A stretch of 33,152 bases of DNA, from NCBI GenBank assembly GCA_016765035.1, contig JAESQS010000325.1, forward strand, positions 1-33,152. The letters are read 5' to 3'. Both the position numbers and the translations under genes were made by a program. Of this stretch, positions 9,477 to 19,474 are shown piece after piece. Position 1 is the stretch's first letter. Every line of letters begins with the position of its first letter. The stretch comes from Kordiimonadaceae bacterium (GTDB lineage: Bacteria > Pseudomonadota > Alphaproteobacteria > Sphingomonadales > Kordiimonadaceae). The notes under the pieces were generated by a model that worked only from the letters and a program-made list of their open reading frames with translations, searched no databases and was not told where the DNA came from.

Positions 9477-11765
9477 TTGACAGAAGCCAATAGTGCCATA
9501 AATACCTCCCACAAGACCTGGTCTGCTAGATTTAGATTTGTACCTTACGATTGGCCCCTTGCCGTTCAAGTGGCCGCTGTCATGTTAACAATATCAATTG
9601 CTGCTGGCTTCGTGGCTTGTGAACTAGTTCGCGGTTACGAACGTTCTGTTCAAGAAAGCATCTTAGAACGCGAACTAGAATATACATTACCGCTTCTGGC
9701 CTCGAACATCACTGCCAAGCAAACAATGTTACCCGCGCAAATGCTCGCGTACCAACTGGAAACTCAAGGGTTACAAAACCAAAACATAGCCCACCTTATA
9801 GTCACAGATGCCAGCGGCATCGCTATGGCTGAATGGTCTAGAGAAGATGTAACAACAAGAGCAAGATTTCAGGCTTCAAAACCCATATTTTCTAATAACG
9901 GCACCCAGATAGCAACGCTAACTCTAGCCATGCGCGCCGACTTGATAGAAAAGGAAACAGACCGTTCTGCCGCCACTACATTCCTGTCGGTGTTTGGCGT
10001 TATGCTCTTGTTGACCTTCTGTATCTGGGTTTGGATACAGCGGCGCGTTATCTCACCTATAAGTGCGCTGGCACGCAGAGCAACAAAAGGGCGGCTTGCA
10101 ACACTCCCCAAATGGATGCAATCCAGAAGGCTATCGCCTGAACTTCAACATTTATCGCGAGAAATTCATAGTGCCTTTGACCTAAAGGACCGACATACAG
10201 CTGAGATTGCTACTGCGCGCAGAGCTGCAGATGAACATACCCGCAGTAAATCAAAGTTCATTGCCTCCATCAGCCACGAAATTCGCACACCGTTGAATGG
10301 CGTTTTGGGCGCTCTCAACCTCCTGAAAGGAACGGAGCTTAATAACGGCCAAAACGCCCTTGTGAATGTAGCCCATTCTAGCAGTGAGCTCTTACACACC
10401 TTGCTAAACGACATCATCGATCTGGCCAAAGCTGATAACGGGAAACTAGACTTGGAAGTGAAACCCTTCTCGCTCCACGACACGCTTAAAAGCACCAAAG
10501 ATTTCTGGATGTACCAGTTCTATGCCCTCAATCGTTTCCTAACCTTAAACATAGACGACAATGTACCCAACCGAATATTTGGCGACGAAGGCCGGGTCAA
10601 ACAGATCCTCAACAACTACATCTCTAACGCCAAAAAATATGGCGGTGACGGCAGTGTAACGATAAAAGTCTCATGCACACCTTCACAGGGCACTCAGGAA
10701 TTCTCCATCCACTTTGCAGTAGAGGACCGCGGCAAAGGCGTAAAAAAAGAAGACCAGCAGATGATATTTAAAGAGTTCGCCCAGCTTGAAGGTCATTCCG
10801 ACGACACTCAAGAAGGCGCTGGCCTCGGCCTTGCTGTTTGCCGTAAATTATCAACTGCAATGAATGGTAAAGTTGGTGTAGATAACAATAAAAATAACGG
10901 CAGCATTTTCTGGTTTGAAGCGCCATTCACTGCGGACACTGAAGCGCCCAAAGTCAATACGTCAACCTCAAAAAACTTCCCACCCATTATAACGCCCAAC
11001 GGTGCAAAGCCTATTGTTCTGGTGGCTGAAGACTTGGCTACAAACCGTCTTGTTGTTGGTCAATATCTTGAGAAGTTTGGCTGTGAAGTTGAAATGGCAG
11101 AGAACGGCATAGAAGCAATTCACGCAGCAGCATCTAAGAATTTTGACGCTATCTTAATGGACATCTGTATGCCCAAGATGGACGGCATGGATGCTACAAA
11201 ACGCATCCGAGAAGGTTTCGGTGTATCAGACGATGTCCCTGTTATAGCGCTATCTGCTAATGCAATGCCTGCACAGCTAGCAGAGCAGGAGAAGATCGGC
11301 TTTGACTTTATAATTGCTAAACCCTTTAAAGAAGAGGCCTTATACCAAGCATTAAAAGAATGCATGGCCAACAATAGCGCTGACAGATTATTGGACCAGA
11401 AAAGACTTCAAAAAAATCTCGCGGTTCAACCAGAAAACAGCCCGCCAATTCAGTTGGAAGAATCAATCGAACAGCTTGTTGATACGAGCAAAAAATTGAT
11501 GCATTCCGTCTATATGAAAGATTTTGCTGCTGTTGAAATTACCAGCCAAAAAATCGACCAAAATAGTGCCAACTTGGGGCTTACAGCGTTAGAAAAAAAA
11601 TGCGCTAAAATAAGACAATCCTGCCGTTCCATGCAGCTTGACAAAGTTGAAGCATTGATGCCCAGTTTCAAAGCACTGGTATCACTTTCTGTTGAACAAT
11701 TAGATGCAGTAACCGCCAATGGAAAAACGCTGGCATCGCCCTCTCAGCAGAGGTCAAGGCTGTGA
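9477..11765 (+). CDS. Hybrid sensor histidine kinase with receiver domain
   Basis: SHEIRTPLNGVLGAL H-box, GAGLGLAVCRKL, receiver VAEDLATNRL...ILMDICMPKMDGMDA...AKPF. TTG at 9477 has an AGGAG RBS; the ORF track start ATG 9459 does not. Confidence 0.88.
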   Translation: MTEANSAINTSHKTWSARFRFVPYDWPLAVQVAAVMLTISIAAGFVACELVRGYERSVQESILERELEYTLPLLASNITAKQTMLPAQMLAYQLETQGLQNQNIAHLIVTDASGIAMAEWSREDVTTRARFQASKPIFSNNGTQIATLTLAMRADLIEKETDRSAATTFLSVFGVMLLLTFCIWVWIQRRVISPISALARRATKGRLATLPKWMQSRRLSPELQHLSREIHSAFDLKDRHTAEIATARRAADEHTRSKSKFIASISHEIRTPLNGVLGALNLLKGTELNNGQNALVNVAHSSSELLHTLLNDIIDLAKADNGKLDLEVKPFSLHDTLKSTKDFWMYQFYALNRFLTLNIDDNVPNRIFGDEGRVKQILNNYISNAKKYGGDGSVTIKVSCTPSQGTQEFSIHFAVEDRGKGVKKEDQQMIFKEFAQLEGHSDDTQEGAGLGLAVCRKLSTAMNGKVGVDNNKNNGSIFWFEAPFTADTEAPKVNTSTSKNFPPIITPNGAKPIVLVAEDLATNRLVVGQYLEKFGCEVEMAENGIEAIHAAASKNFDAILMDICMPKMDGMDATKRIREGFGVSDDVPVIALSANAMPAQLAEQEKIGFDFIIAKPFKEEALYQALKECMANNSADRLLDQKRLQKNLAVQPENSPPIQLEESIEQLVDTSKKLMHSVYMKDFAAVEITSQKIDQNSANLGLTALEKKCAKIRQSCRSMQLDKVEALMPSFKALVSLSVEQLDAVTANGKTLASPSQQRSRL

Positions 11766-13114
11766 AAATACTCCAACAGGCATCCGCATGGATTAACTTC
11801 AGGAAAAGGCGTTTTAGCCAGAACATGCCCGGGGCTAGTCCGACTGTTTCCCCGCAGGAACATCTGGAAATACTCAACAGATTCTCCCTAGCTCTTGGGG
11901 CTTTAGACACCGAAGAGGACTTGGCTTGGTACGTGGCACAGGAAGTTGTTGGCCGTCTTGGTTTTGTGGACTGCGTTTATTACCTTTATAGCGCTGATGA
12001 AAACTGTCTGGTGCAACGTGCAGCAATTGCCAGCAAAAACCCCCGGGGGCACGAGATCACCAACCCCCTTCACATACCAATGGGGCAAGGCATTACCGGG
12101 TCTGTAGCCTCTTCTTTCCGGCCAGAAATTATCGCTGATGTCACTCAGGATACGCGTTATATTACTGACATAACCCCCGCTGGTTCAGAAATATGTGTGC
12201 CCATCGTTCAAAATGACAAACTCATCGGCGTGCTAGACTGTGAGCATATTGAAAAAGCAGTCTTCACCAAGGAGCATTTGAACCTTTTGACAACGGTTGC
12301 CAGTTTCGCCGGAACAAAAGCAGCCGAGCGCCGCGGCGTAAACAAGGTCGCCGACCTACGCGTGCAACGTAATAAAGCCCTTATGGAGAAACAGCTGGCC
12401 AATGAATCTCAGGCAGCCTTTTTTTCAGCAGTATCTCATGAATTTCGCACACCTTTAAATGCTGTTATCGGCCTATCCGACTGTCTTGCAAAGGCAGAAG
12501 ACGAAGCACTTACCCCAGCTCAAATTGGTGCCTTTTCTACCCACATACATGATGCTGGTGAGCAATTGGAAACACTGGTGAATAACGCCTTGGACATAGC
12601 CGCAGCACATGCACATGACCCCAAGGCCAATACAGAACTAACTGAGATTACACCAAGCTTGGAAAAGTGTATTGAACAAGCTCAAACACAAGCACTTCAG
12701 AAAAAAATAACAATACAGACACAAGGAAGCAGGCTTCTAAAGTCGATCCTTTTTGATCCGACCCATTTTAAAAAAATCATCCAAAATCTATTAGACAATG
12801 CCGTTAAATTTAGCACAGATAATTCCGTCATCCGCGTCAAAACTAAGGTGAATACTCACCATGAAAAATCCATACTAACCATTTCAATTAGCGACGAAGG
12901 AAAAGGCATAGCCCCTGACGCCCTCAATCATATTTTTGACCCTTTCTTTGCAGAAGATGCGGGTGCCCGCTCGCCGAACGACAACACAGGATTGGGACTT
13001 ACAATTGCCAAGCAATTTGCCAAACATAATAACGCATCCATAAAAGTCACAAGTATCTTGGGCAAAGGTTCAGTCTTCTCTCTCAACATTCCCCTCCAAC
13101 AAGCCCTCACCTAA
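11762..13114 (+). CDS. GAF-domain sensor histidine kinase
   Basis: GAF-like N-terminus (GQGITGSVA...CVPIVQNDKLIGVLDCEH), SHEFRTPLNAVIGLS, NTGLGLTIAKQFA; GTG start overlapping upstream TGA. Confidence 0.88.
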   Translation: MKILQQASAWINFRKRRFSQNMPGASPTVSPQEHLEILNRFSLALGALDTEEDLAWYVAQEVVGRLGFVDCVYYLYSADENCLVQRAAIASKNPRGHEITNPLHIPMGQGITGSVASSFRPEIIADVTQDTRYITDITPAGSEICVPIVQNDKLIGVLDCEHIEKAVFTKEHLNLLTTVASFAGTKAAERRGVNKVADLRVQRNKALMEKQLANESQAAFFSAVSHEFRTPLNAVIGLSDCLAKAEDEALTPAQIGAFSTHIHDAGEQLETLVNNALDIAAAHAHDPKANTELTEITPSLEKCIEQAQTQALQKKITIQTQGSRLLKSILFDPTHFKKIIQNLLDNAVKFSTDNSVIRVKTKVNTHHEKSILTISISDEGKGIAPDALNHIFDPFFAEDAGARSPNDNTGLGLTIAKQFAKHNNASIKVTSILGKGSVFSLNIPLQQALT

Positions 13115-13179
13115 CATGTCGCACTATAGGGGTTTATTGAACCCTTCTACTTGCAAAGAATCGACCAAAACCCTGTCAT

Positions 13180-13197
13180 AATACCATGGGTGGTATT
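13180..13197. terminator. Possible bidirectional terminator hairpin AATACCA-TGGG-TGGTATT
   Basis: Stem-loop between convergent genes, followed by T-rich sequence. Confidence 0.4.
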
Positions 13198-13224
13198 TAT
13201 TTCCAGATACGGCAGCCAATATAT

Positions 13225-15276
13225 TCAATTGAGATTATTATCCTCCAGAGCATGACGCACTGATTTAAATGTTTTCCTATATTCTGCATTCATCGGGTGA
13301 AGTGAGATCGCTTTTACAACCAACTGCAGAGCGCGTTGGGGCTGATCCCTGCTGATCGCCATATGGTACGCTAAGTTATTCAGCGCCATATGATTATTTG
13401 GATTTTGCTGCAACAGCTTTTCATAGGTGGCAATAGACAGATCAATATCATTTTTCCCTTCTGCAAAAGCTGCCAACAAAGAAAGTCTCTCCCGCAGTAA
13501 TTGCTCCCCCTCTGGGTGCGTAACAGTCAGGTTTCGTGCCTTCATTTCCAATAATGTAACGCCCTGCCACCAATGCACTAATTGGTTCGCTGAGATTTTG
13601 TTTCCATCTTCATAAAAGCCCACAGCAAGACGTAATGTTTCAACAGCTCGGTTGGGGCGATGGGCCACTGCAGATGAAAGTGCTATAAAGACAGCTTCGG
13701 TGTCCCCAAAATAGAAATAGGCTGTTGCCGCTAACAATTGGGCGGCAGAATGGCCGGGCACCCAAGTTAACACAGGGCGCAAAATTATAAGCGCCTCAAC
13801 CATGCTTTCATCGTCACCTGCACGCAAAAGCGCCTGTGCCAAAACAATACGCCATAAGACAGCTTCCTCTGGGCTATGTTCACGTAATTGTTTCGCCAAA
13901 AGCAAATTCGGCTTAAAACCCGCGTCAATCGCCTGACGCCACAAACCTAGATCACCGACAAAGCTGGATAGTGTGTTAGATATACATAGCTGATCATTGG
14001 CACCACAGGACAATTGTCGGTGGTGAGGCATAGCCCCAAAAGACATGATACCCTTGTATCCCACCCCCTCGGCTAACCGTTCATACTTATGGGCAAGTGC
14101 CTTTTCCCCTAGCGATGACAATAGGGACGCTTTAAATTGGTGGGCAAGGCCATTGCCATCAAGCAATGTCCCCATATCATTCAAGGCATCAATCAACTGG
14201 CCAGCCTGTAAGTCTTCCCCTGACAGCCCTTCAAGTAATACCGCCCATTTGGATGCCGCATAGGCACCATGCCGTTCCTGATACTGCGCTTCATCAAACT
14301 CAAAGGGGCATATTTGGTTCCCGCGCCGTTTTGCCAAACATACGGCGAAAATCACTTCTGCGGGCATCATTCCTTGCGCTTTTCTAGACAAAAACTCACC
14401 GTCCAGTGACTTTAAATCCCCCTGCATCCACATAAGATGCGCCAAACGAATGAGCAATTGTGATGTCATGGCCCTACCGGGTTGATCTAGCATGATGGTC
14501 GCAACCACCAATTTTCCTTTTGCGGCAAGCAGTGACGTCGCGGTCGCAAGGTCGTCGAATGACATTGTCGCCGCAACTGCCATTGCAACAGGCAAGATCA
14601 TTTCATCCTGAGTGGGCTCCGCGATGTAAGTAACTAACTGCTCCATACTCCCGCTGGCAGGCGCGGCAAGCGGCAGTTGTTCCTCTCCGTCTTGGTCCTC
14701 AACAGGTGTATTATCTACCGCTAATATACTCGAGCGTTTCAAAAGAAGCCTGTGCGCCAATAACAGCGAGAAAGTTGAACCGTTGTTTTCTTCAAGCTGC
14801 TTAAAGTCGAACTCAATTTCTTTATCTTCGGCTAACGCGACAGACGCAGCAAGTGCTATCAACCCAGACTGTGTAGTTTTAAACTGCCTTGCCATAGCTC
14901 TAGCCTGCGCCCATTTCCCATGCACCAAATAGGCTGAGGCCATTTCCAAACCCGCGCTTGTATCTTCTCCTAATTGCAATCCTTGCTTAGCCAGCACAAT
15001 TGCTTGTCCGAGATGTGCATTGCTTGGCAGCGGTACATGTTTACGAGATTTTGTGAGCAAATGCACCGCATCTGCATCCTGCGCGCTACGGCAGGCTGTG
15101 CTGTGAAAATATAATGTTAGTGTGGTTATTACCCGAGCATTCAGACCTTTTTCTTCCGCCGCTTTTGCCTCTCTTAACCAATCCTCACATTGAGCCGCCG
15201 CTGAATAATCTACAGCCACGTAGCTTCCAATGGCGACACATCCACCCAGCAATAATCCAATCAGCAATTTTTTCAT
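13225..15276 (-). CDS. TPR-repeat protein with N-terminal membrane/signal segment
   Basis: 683 aa; MKKLLIGLLLGGCVAIGSYVAV N-terminus; C-terminal TPR LLQQNPNNHMALNNLAYHMA...PQRALQLVVKAISLHP. Confidence 0.75.
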   Translation of the reverse strand: MKKLLIGLLLGGCVAIGSYVAVDYSAAAQCEDWLREAKAAEEKGLNARVITTLTLYFHSTACRSAQDADAVHLLTKSRKHVPLPSNAHLGQAIVLAKQGLQLGEDTSAGLEMASAYLVHGKWAQARAMARQFKTTQSGLIALAASVALAEDKEIEFDFKQLEENNGSTFSLLLAHRLLLKRSSILAVDNTPVEDQDGEEQLPLAAPASGSMEQLVTYIAEPTQDEMILPVAMAVAATMSFDDLATATSLLAAKGKLVVATIMLDQPGRAMTSQLLIRLAHLMWMQGDLKSLDGEFLSRKAQGMMPAEVIFAVCLAKRRGNQICPFEFDEAQYQERHGAYAASKWAVLLEGLSGEDLQAGQLIDALNDMGTLLDGNGLAHQFKASLLSSLGEKALAHKYERLAEGVGYKGIMSFGAMPHHRQLSCGANDQLCISNTLSSFVGDLGLWRQAIDAGFKPNLLLAKQLREHSPEEAVLWRIVLAQALLRAGDDESMVEALIILRPVLTWVPGHSAAQLLAATAYFYFGDTEAVFIALSSAVAHRPNRAVETLRLAVGFYEDGNKISANQLVHWWQGVTLLEMKARNLTVTHPEGEQLLRERLSLLAAFAEGKNDIDLSIATYEKLLQQNPNNHMALNNLAYHMAISRDQPQRALQLVVKAISLHPMNAEYRKTFKSVRHALEDNNLN

Positions 15277-16670
15277 GGTGCCTTTTCCTGTTTGATTTTA
15301 ACTGCCTGAAGAAATTGAAGAACTGTCCCCAACCGCGTAGCGTTTGGCACCAAGTTGGTCTCTACAAATTGAAAGCGGATTACACCTTGAGCTAGATAAA
15401 TTGGCAACGCAGATGCAGAAACTCGCACTTCAGCAACAGACTGTATTTGGTTATAGTTACGCACTGTCATATTTTCGACTGTAAGGCCGGTGCCAAGCTG
15501 CGAGGGAAGCTGCACAGACGTATGCCACCCAAGGGCTTCAAAGCATTTTTGGCTGGAATGCTGTGCAGCTTTGCGCGTGTCAGAATGATACATCACTGTA
15601 ACAAGAATTTCTCTGTCACTAGCGGCATTACTATAGAGCCGACGGGCAGAAAAATCTGCTCCAAGTATACGTGTTTCACTTCCAGGAATTGTTATAGGAC
15701 GCCCAACCCACCCATCCATATAAACTGGGAGAAACCCAGGGGGAAAAAGCCTAACGTCATGATTGGGCATTTGAATGAAGGCTATTAGAAGTGCCCCGGC
15801 AGTCCACCCGATAAGCACAGCGCCCCCACCTATTGCCTTGGCGGGCCAAATGAACTGGACCTTTAAAGCTGCCGAGCTGCACAATATAGGCAAAAGCCAA
15901 ATCAGTGGCATAACCACCCAACCCAGAAAATCATGGAACCCTGCGGCAATATTCTCCGGGGCATTGAAATTGACACCGATTAAAACCGCAAAGCGCCCTA
16001 AATTAAGGAAAAAGGCAATCGGCACTGCGGCTAAGGTGATGCAAATACGGTGTTTCAAAGACCTATTACCAGTCGCAGCCACGACTAAACACCCTAGCAC
16101 CGCTGGTGAAAATAGAAGCGTACCGCTACAATCACTATTGACCGTCACAGCCTCACCACCAGATATAATCTGCGGCCCGAATTGGTACACAGGCATAGAA
16201 AAAAATTGACCAATAGCAACGAACAACGAGGCTTCTTGGTGCGCTAGCCATACACCGACAGTTGCTTCGACACCTGAGGGAGGTGGCACAAAGAAACACA
16301 GGCACAAAAAGGCACAAAAATAGTGCGTCGATGAGCAAGTGAACAAATGCACTGAAATCCAGATGACCAGTAAAACACCAGCAAAAATCATTAGTTTATC
16401 AAGGTGAAAATTCATCCCCACCAAAATACTCAGAACAACTAAGCCTAAAACACCCTTTTGCCAAAAATGACTTGGCATTCTGCGCGTCAGGTTGCCTCTG
16501 TCGGCAGACAAAATCATCAGGGCGCTTACAAATGCAAGCAGAAGCAACGCCCATCGGTCCGTTGTAAAACTGCTACTGATTGTAGGAACCAACAAAACCC
16601 CACACAAAAGGGAGGCTAAGCCCAAATGGAAAAATTGTGCCGTTTGTCTGCTAAAAAAAGTCGTAACCAC
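15273..16670 (-). CDS. Exosortase with C-terminal EpsI/DUF3485-like region
   Basis: Multi-TM; candidate triad Cys (NSDCSGTLLF), Arg (FFLNLGRFAVLI), His (GFHDFLGW); next to PEP-CTERM-like substrate. Confidence 0.85.
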   Translation of the reverse strand: MVTTFFSRQTAQFFHLGLASLLCGVLLVPTISSSFTTDRWALLLLAFVSALMILSADRGNLTRRMPSHFWQKGVLGLVVLSILVGMNFHLDKLMIFAGVLLVIWISVHLFTCSSTHYFCAFLCLCFFVPPPSGVEATVGVWLAHQEASLFVAIGQFFSMPVYQFGPQIISGGEAVTVNSDCSGTLLFSPAVLGCLVVAATGNRSLKHRICITLAAVPIAFFLNLGRFAVLIGVNFNAPENIAAGFHDFLGWVVMPLIWLLPILCSSAALKVQFIWPAKAIGGGAVLIGWTAGALLIAFIQMPNHDVRLFPPGFLPVYMDGWVGRPITIPGSETRILGADFSARRLYSNAASDREILVTVMYHSDTRKAAQHSSQKCFEALGWHTSVQLPSQLGTGLTVENMTVRNYNQIQSVAEVRVSASALPIYLAQGVIRFQFVETNLVPNATRLGTVLQFLQAVKIKQEKAP

Positions 16671-16674
16671 CCTC

Positions 16675-17505
16675 TTATTCCTTACGCCGGCGGCGTTTCC
16701 AAATAAGATACAAAGGACCTAAAAGGGCGGCGATGGGGCCCGGCAGGGGCACAGCGTTTGCCACCAGCATCTGAACATTAGCAACTCCAATGTCCATCGC
16801 CACAACTATGTCATTATAATCTTCGTCACCACCGCCAAAAAGGTCTTCTGCGCCTATAAGTAGATACGGGCTGTCTGGCGTAGCTAATACGATAAAATGC
16901 TCAATTCCATCCGGGTTTAACAGCATATCTGTATAGTAAGTATTCGTGCCGCCATTGGCTCCATTTGCAATCAAAAACAGGTTGAGTTGAGTACCGCTAT
17001 CAAACTCACCCAAATCCACAAAATCACCCGCAGCTACAGGCGCATTAAGAGACCTATAATCACTGCCTGTCGGGTCCAAATAGGAAGACGAAGAACTGGC
17101 ATCAGGGAAAATAAGCCCAGCGTCGCCTGATAATCCAGCACTACTTTCACCCGTGTAAACACCAAAGCTGTTATGATAGCCTGCCCCCTCACCTATGAAA
17201 TATATACGAACATCTGAGGCCTCACTTAAATATAAGTCATTGGAACTCAGCGCTATTGAGGAGAGGTTTTGAAGCGGTTGCTTTTCAGTAAGCACCGTAT
17301 TCACTGCATCTTGTAAATCGGGCAAAGCGTTTTCGAAGAAGTCCAATGCTGCAGCATCAGAACCCGCGAGCTGTACGTTATCAATAGGTGTTAAACCAAA
17401 TGGCCTTGCGCTGGATTGCACGGGAGACACTGTTGCTGCAAAACTCGAATTGGCACAAACCGCCCCTAACAAAAAAGCCATAAGAAGTTTTAGAGATCTC
17501 TGCAT
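16675..17505 (-). CDS. DUF4114-like secreted protein with PEP-CTERM-type sorting tail
   Basis: Signal peptide; DUF4114-like GGGDEDYNDIVVAMDIG; C-terminal VPLPGPIAALLGPLYLIWKRRRRKE (motif + TM + basic tail). Confidence 0.82.
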   Translation of the reverse strand: MQRSLKLLMAFLLGAVCANSSFAATVSPVQSSARPFGLTPIDNVQLAGSDAAALDFFENALPDLQDAVNTVLTEKQPLQNLSSIALSSNDLYLSEASDVRIYFIGEGAGYHNSFGVYTGESSAGLSGDAGLIFPDASSSSSYLDPTGSDYRSLNAPVAAGDFVDLGEFDSGTQLNLFLIANGANGGTNTYYTDMLLNPDGIEHFIVLATPDSPYLLIGAEDLFGGGDEDYNDIVVAMDIGVANVQMLVANAVPLPGPIAALLGPLYLIWKRRRRKE

Positions 17506-17507
17506 AT

Positions 17508-18539
17508 CTATTTACCTTGCAAAAACTTAAGCTGCACAAACGGTTGGAATACACCCCCAAGAAGTTGCAACGTTGGAGCAGCGGCCTTAACGACTTGATT
17601 CCAACTTTCCAGACCATTCTCAGGCACAAAAACAATACCATCGGGCATGAGTTCAAGGTCAGGAACACGGCCTCTCAATATGTCTATTGCATTCACTAAT
17701 ATTAGCTGCCCTTCAAGGGCAGTATGGGTTCGAATGACCCGCACTTGCGACATAAGAGCCGTTGAACTCAAATGGCCTCCTACACTTGTTAAGGCTTTCA
17801 ACAGTGTCATAGGTTCATTTGAAAAAGGAACCACACCCGGATGCTCGACTGCCCCCAGCACGTAGGCTTTGTTATCAGCTTTACTCGGCACAAAAAGCGT
17901 GTCGCCTGACTGTAGCTGAATATTATGGGCCGACTTTCCCTCTATCAATAATGCCTGTATATCGACGGCGGCAATCTCCCCGCCACGCCTCAAGCGCGCA
18001 CCTCTTAAGTGGGCAAGGGTAGATAAGCCCTGCCCAAGGCTCATGGCCTGGATAAGGTTAGTGGGACCATCCAAATAAATAACGCCGGGCTTATTAAACT
18101 CACCAAGCAAATATACAGGGCGGCTTCTGTGGACCACGATTTGCACAACTACCCATGGCTCTAAAAACTGCGTAGAAAAACCCTGTTTTATTATGGTTTG
18201 GATTTCGCCAACAGTTTTTCCAGCCACCTGAATACGCTCCATAACCGGCACTTGAATAAATCCAGCACCATCAACGGCAACCAAAAGGTCATCCAGTCCG
18301 TCCTCACCAAAAATATTGATAGATAGTTTATCGCCTCCCCCTACTCGATATACTGCTTCCTGCGGCTCTGCTTCTGCCCCATTGATAGATATAGGCTCGA
18401 TTTTAGCTACAGCAGGCGTGACCCGTGCCCCGTACGCCAAAATATCCTTTTCAAAGGCGGCATCCCCTTTATCGAAAGTCTGTGTTGATAAGGCATTGCT
18501 GCACCCCATAAGTAGAAACAGCATAAGAACAGGTGACAA
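17508..18539 (-). CDS. Wza/GumB-like polysaccharide export lipoprotein (start uncertain; same frame continues upstream into sugar transferase tail)
   Basis: Lipobox LLMGC (Cys at about 18501-18503); YRVGGGDKLSINIFGED and repeated SLBB-like segments. Confidence 0.8.
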   Translation of the reverse strand: MSPVLMLFLLMGCSNALSTQTFDKGDAAFEKDILAYGARVTPAVAKIEPISINGAEAEPQEAVYRVGGGDKLSINIFGEDGLDDLLVAVDGAGFIQVPVMERIQVAGKTVGEIQTIIKQGFSTQFLEPWVVVQIVVHRSRPVYLLGEFNKPGVIYLDGPTNLIQAMSLGQGLSTLAHLRGARLRRGGEIAAVDIQALLIEGKSAHNIQLQSGDTLFVPSKADNKAYVLGAVEHPGVVPFSNEPMTLLKALTSVGGHLSSTALMSQVRVIRTHTALEGQLILVNAIDILRGRVPDLELMPDGIVFVPENGLESWNQVVKAAAPTLQLLGGVFQPFVQLKFLQGK

Positions 18540-18556
18540 CCGGACTATTACTGGTA

Positions 18557-19237
18557 TCCGCCTGAATAATTTTTTTGCCAAGAAAAGTATTGTGAGCCAT
18601 ATGATAATCAAATCATACGGCACAGAGCGATTATAGAGATATTGTAGCTCTGCTTCGAACCGTGCAGACCAATCTGAAACCACCTTGTCAGCATTATCAA
18701 ATATACACACTTGAGCTAGCTCGTTAAACCAGGGCGTACTCCCAGTCGCCGCGAAAAGCCGGGAATTTTTTGTTCCAGTTCTGTTTGTAACTCAATCGCG
18801 ATCGGCCTTGGCCCGACTAAGGCCATCTCGCCTCGTACGACATTGACCAACTGTGGCAGTTCATCGAATTTCAACTCTCGCAAATAACGACCAATGAAGG
18901 TTATCATTGGGTCCGATTTATTGACATTACGAGCGCGCTTGACATCTTTGTCTGCCCCCAATTTCATAGTTCGGATCTTATAAGCCGTGAAAATTTCCCC
19001 GTTCAGTCCTGGCCGACGTTGTTTGAAGATAAACGGGCCCTTAGACGTCACGCGCACCAAAATGAACAACAACGCAAAAAGCGGCAACAAAACAGCCAAC
19101 GCGAATACGGCGATTAGGCGTTGCAGTGGATACCAGATAGGGCTGACCTTATTAAGTGTCTCCCAGCGATATGGTTGCCAACCACACGTAACATCGTGGT
19201 TAAAGGGGACCCTATTCTCAGTTGAACTGTGGAGCAT
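18557..19237 (-). pseudogene. Bacterial sugar transferase (WcaJ/initiating glycosyltransferase), apparent 1-nt deletion near 18718-18722
   Basis: KIRTMKLGAD..., LRELKFDELPQLVNVVRGEMALVGPRP, RPGLTS*; tail LAQVCIFDN...DWSARFEAELQYLYNRSVPYDLIIIWLTILFLAKKLFRR continues in a different frame. Confidence 0.8.
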
Positions 19238-19275
19238 GTAACGCCTCGCAATTTATTTACTAGGCTTCCACCGCC

Positions 19276-19290
19276 GCAATAGACATGCCA
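19276..19290 (-). promoter_or_regulatory. Sigma-54-like promoter TGGCATGTCTATTGC (minus) upstream of sugar transferase
   Basis: GG-N10-GC spacing; predicted +1 about 19264, 27 nt leader containing GAGG. Confidence 0.6.
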
Positions 19291-19355
19291 CCAACGCAGT
19301 TCTTGAAGAGCGTTGATTCTAAAGGAGTTATTGCTTCACGTTGGTATTTCTCTGC

Positions 19356-19370
19356 TTTGCAATGTGCAAA
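19356..19370. promoter_or_regulatory. TTTGC-AATGT-GCAAA palindrome
   Basis: Exact match to recurring motif between two divergent sigma-54-like promoters. Confidence 0.6.
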
Positions 19371-19383
19371 CATGCGAGGACTT

Positions 19384-19398
19384 TTGCCAATCTGGCAA
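19384..19398. promoter_or_regulatory. Variant palindrome TTGCCA-ATC-TGGCAA
   Basis: Perfect inverted repeat between the two canonical sites; spacer differs from the consensus. Confidence 0.4.
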
Positions 19399-19413
19399 TT
19401 TGCAAAGTGCAAA
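19399..19413. promoter_or_regulatory. TTTGC-AAAGT-GCAAA palindrome
   Basis: Exact match to recurring motif. Confidence 0.6.
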
Positions 19414-19474
19414 TTTAAAACTACGCATCTACGTTATCTTCATATATTTCAGCCCCTTAGAGCCGCTAAATCAG

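Noticed and set aside
15775-16209. 144-aa plus-strand ORF
   Set aside because: Antisense to the exosortase; no recognisable domain
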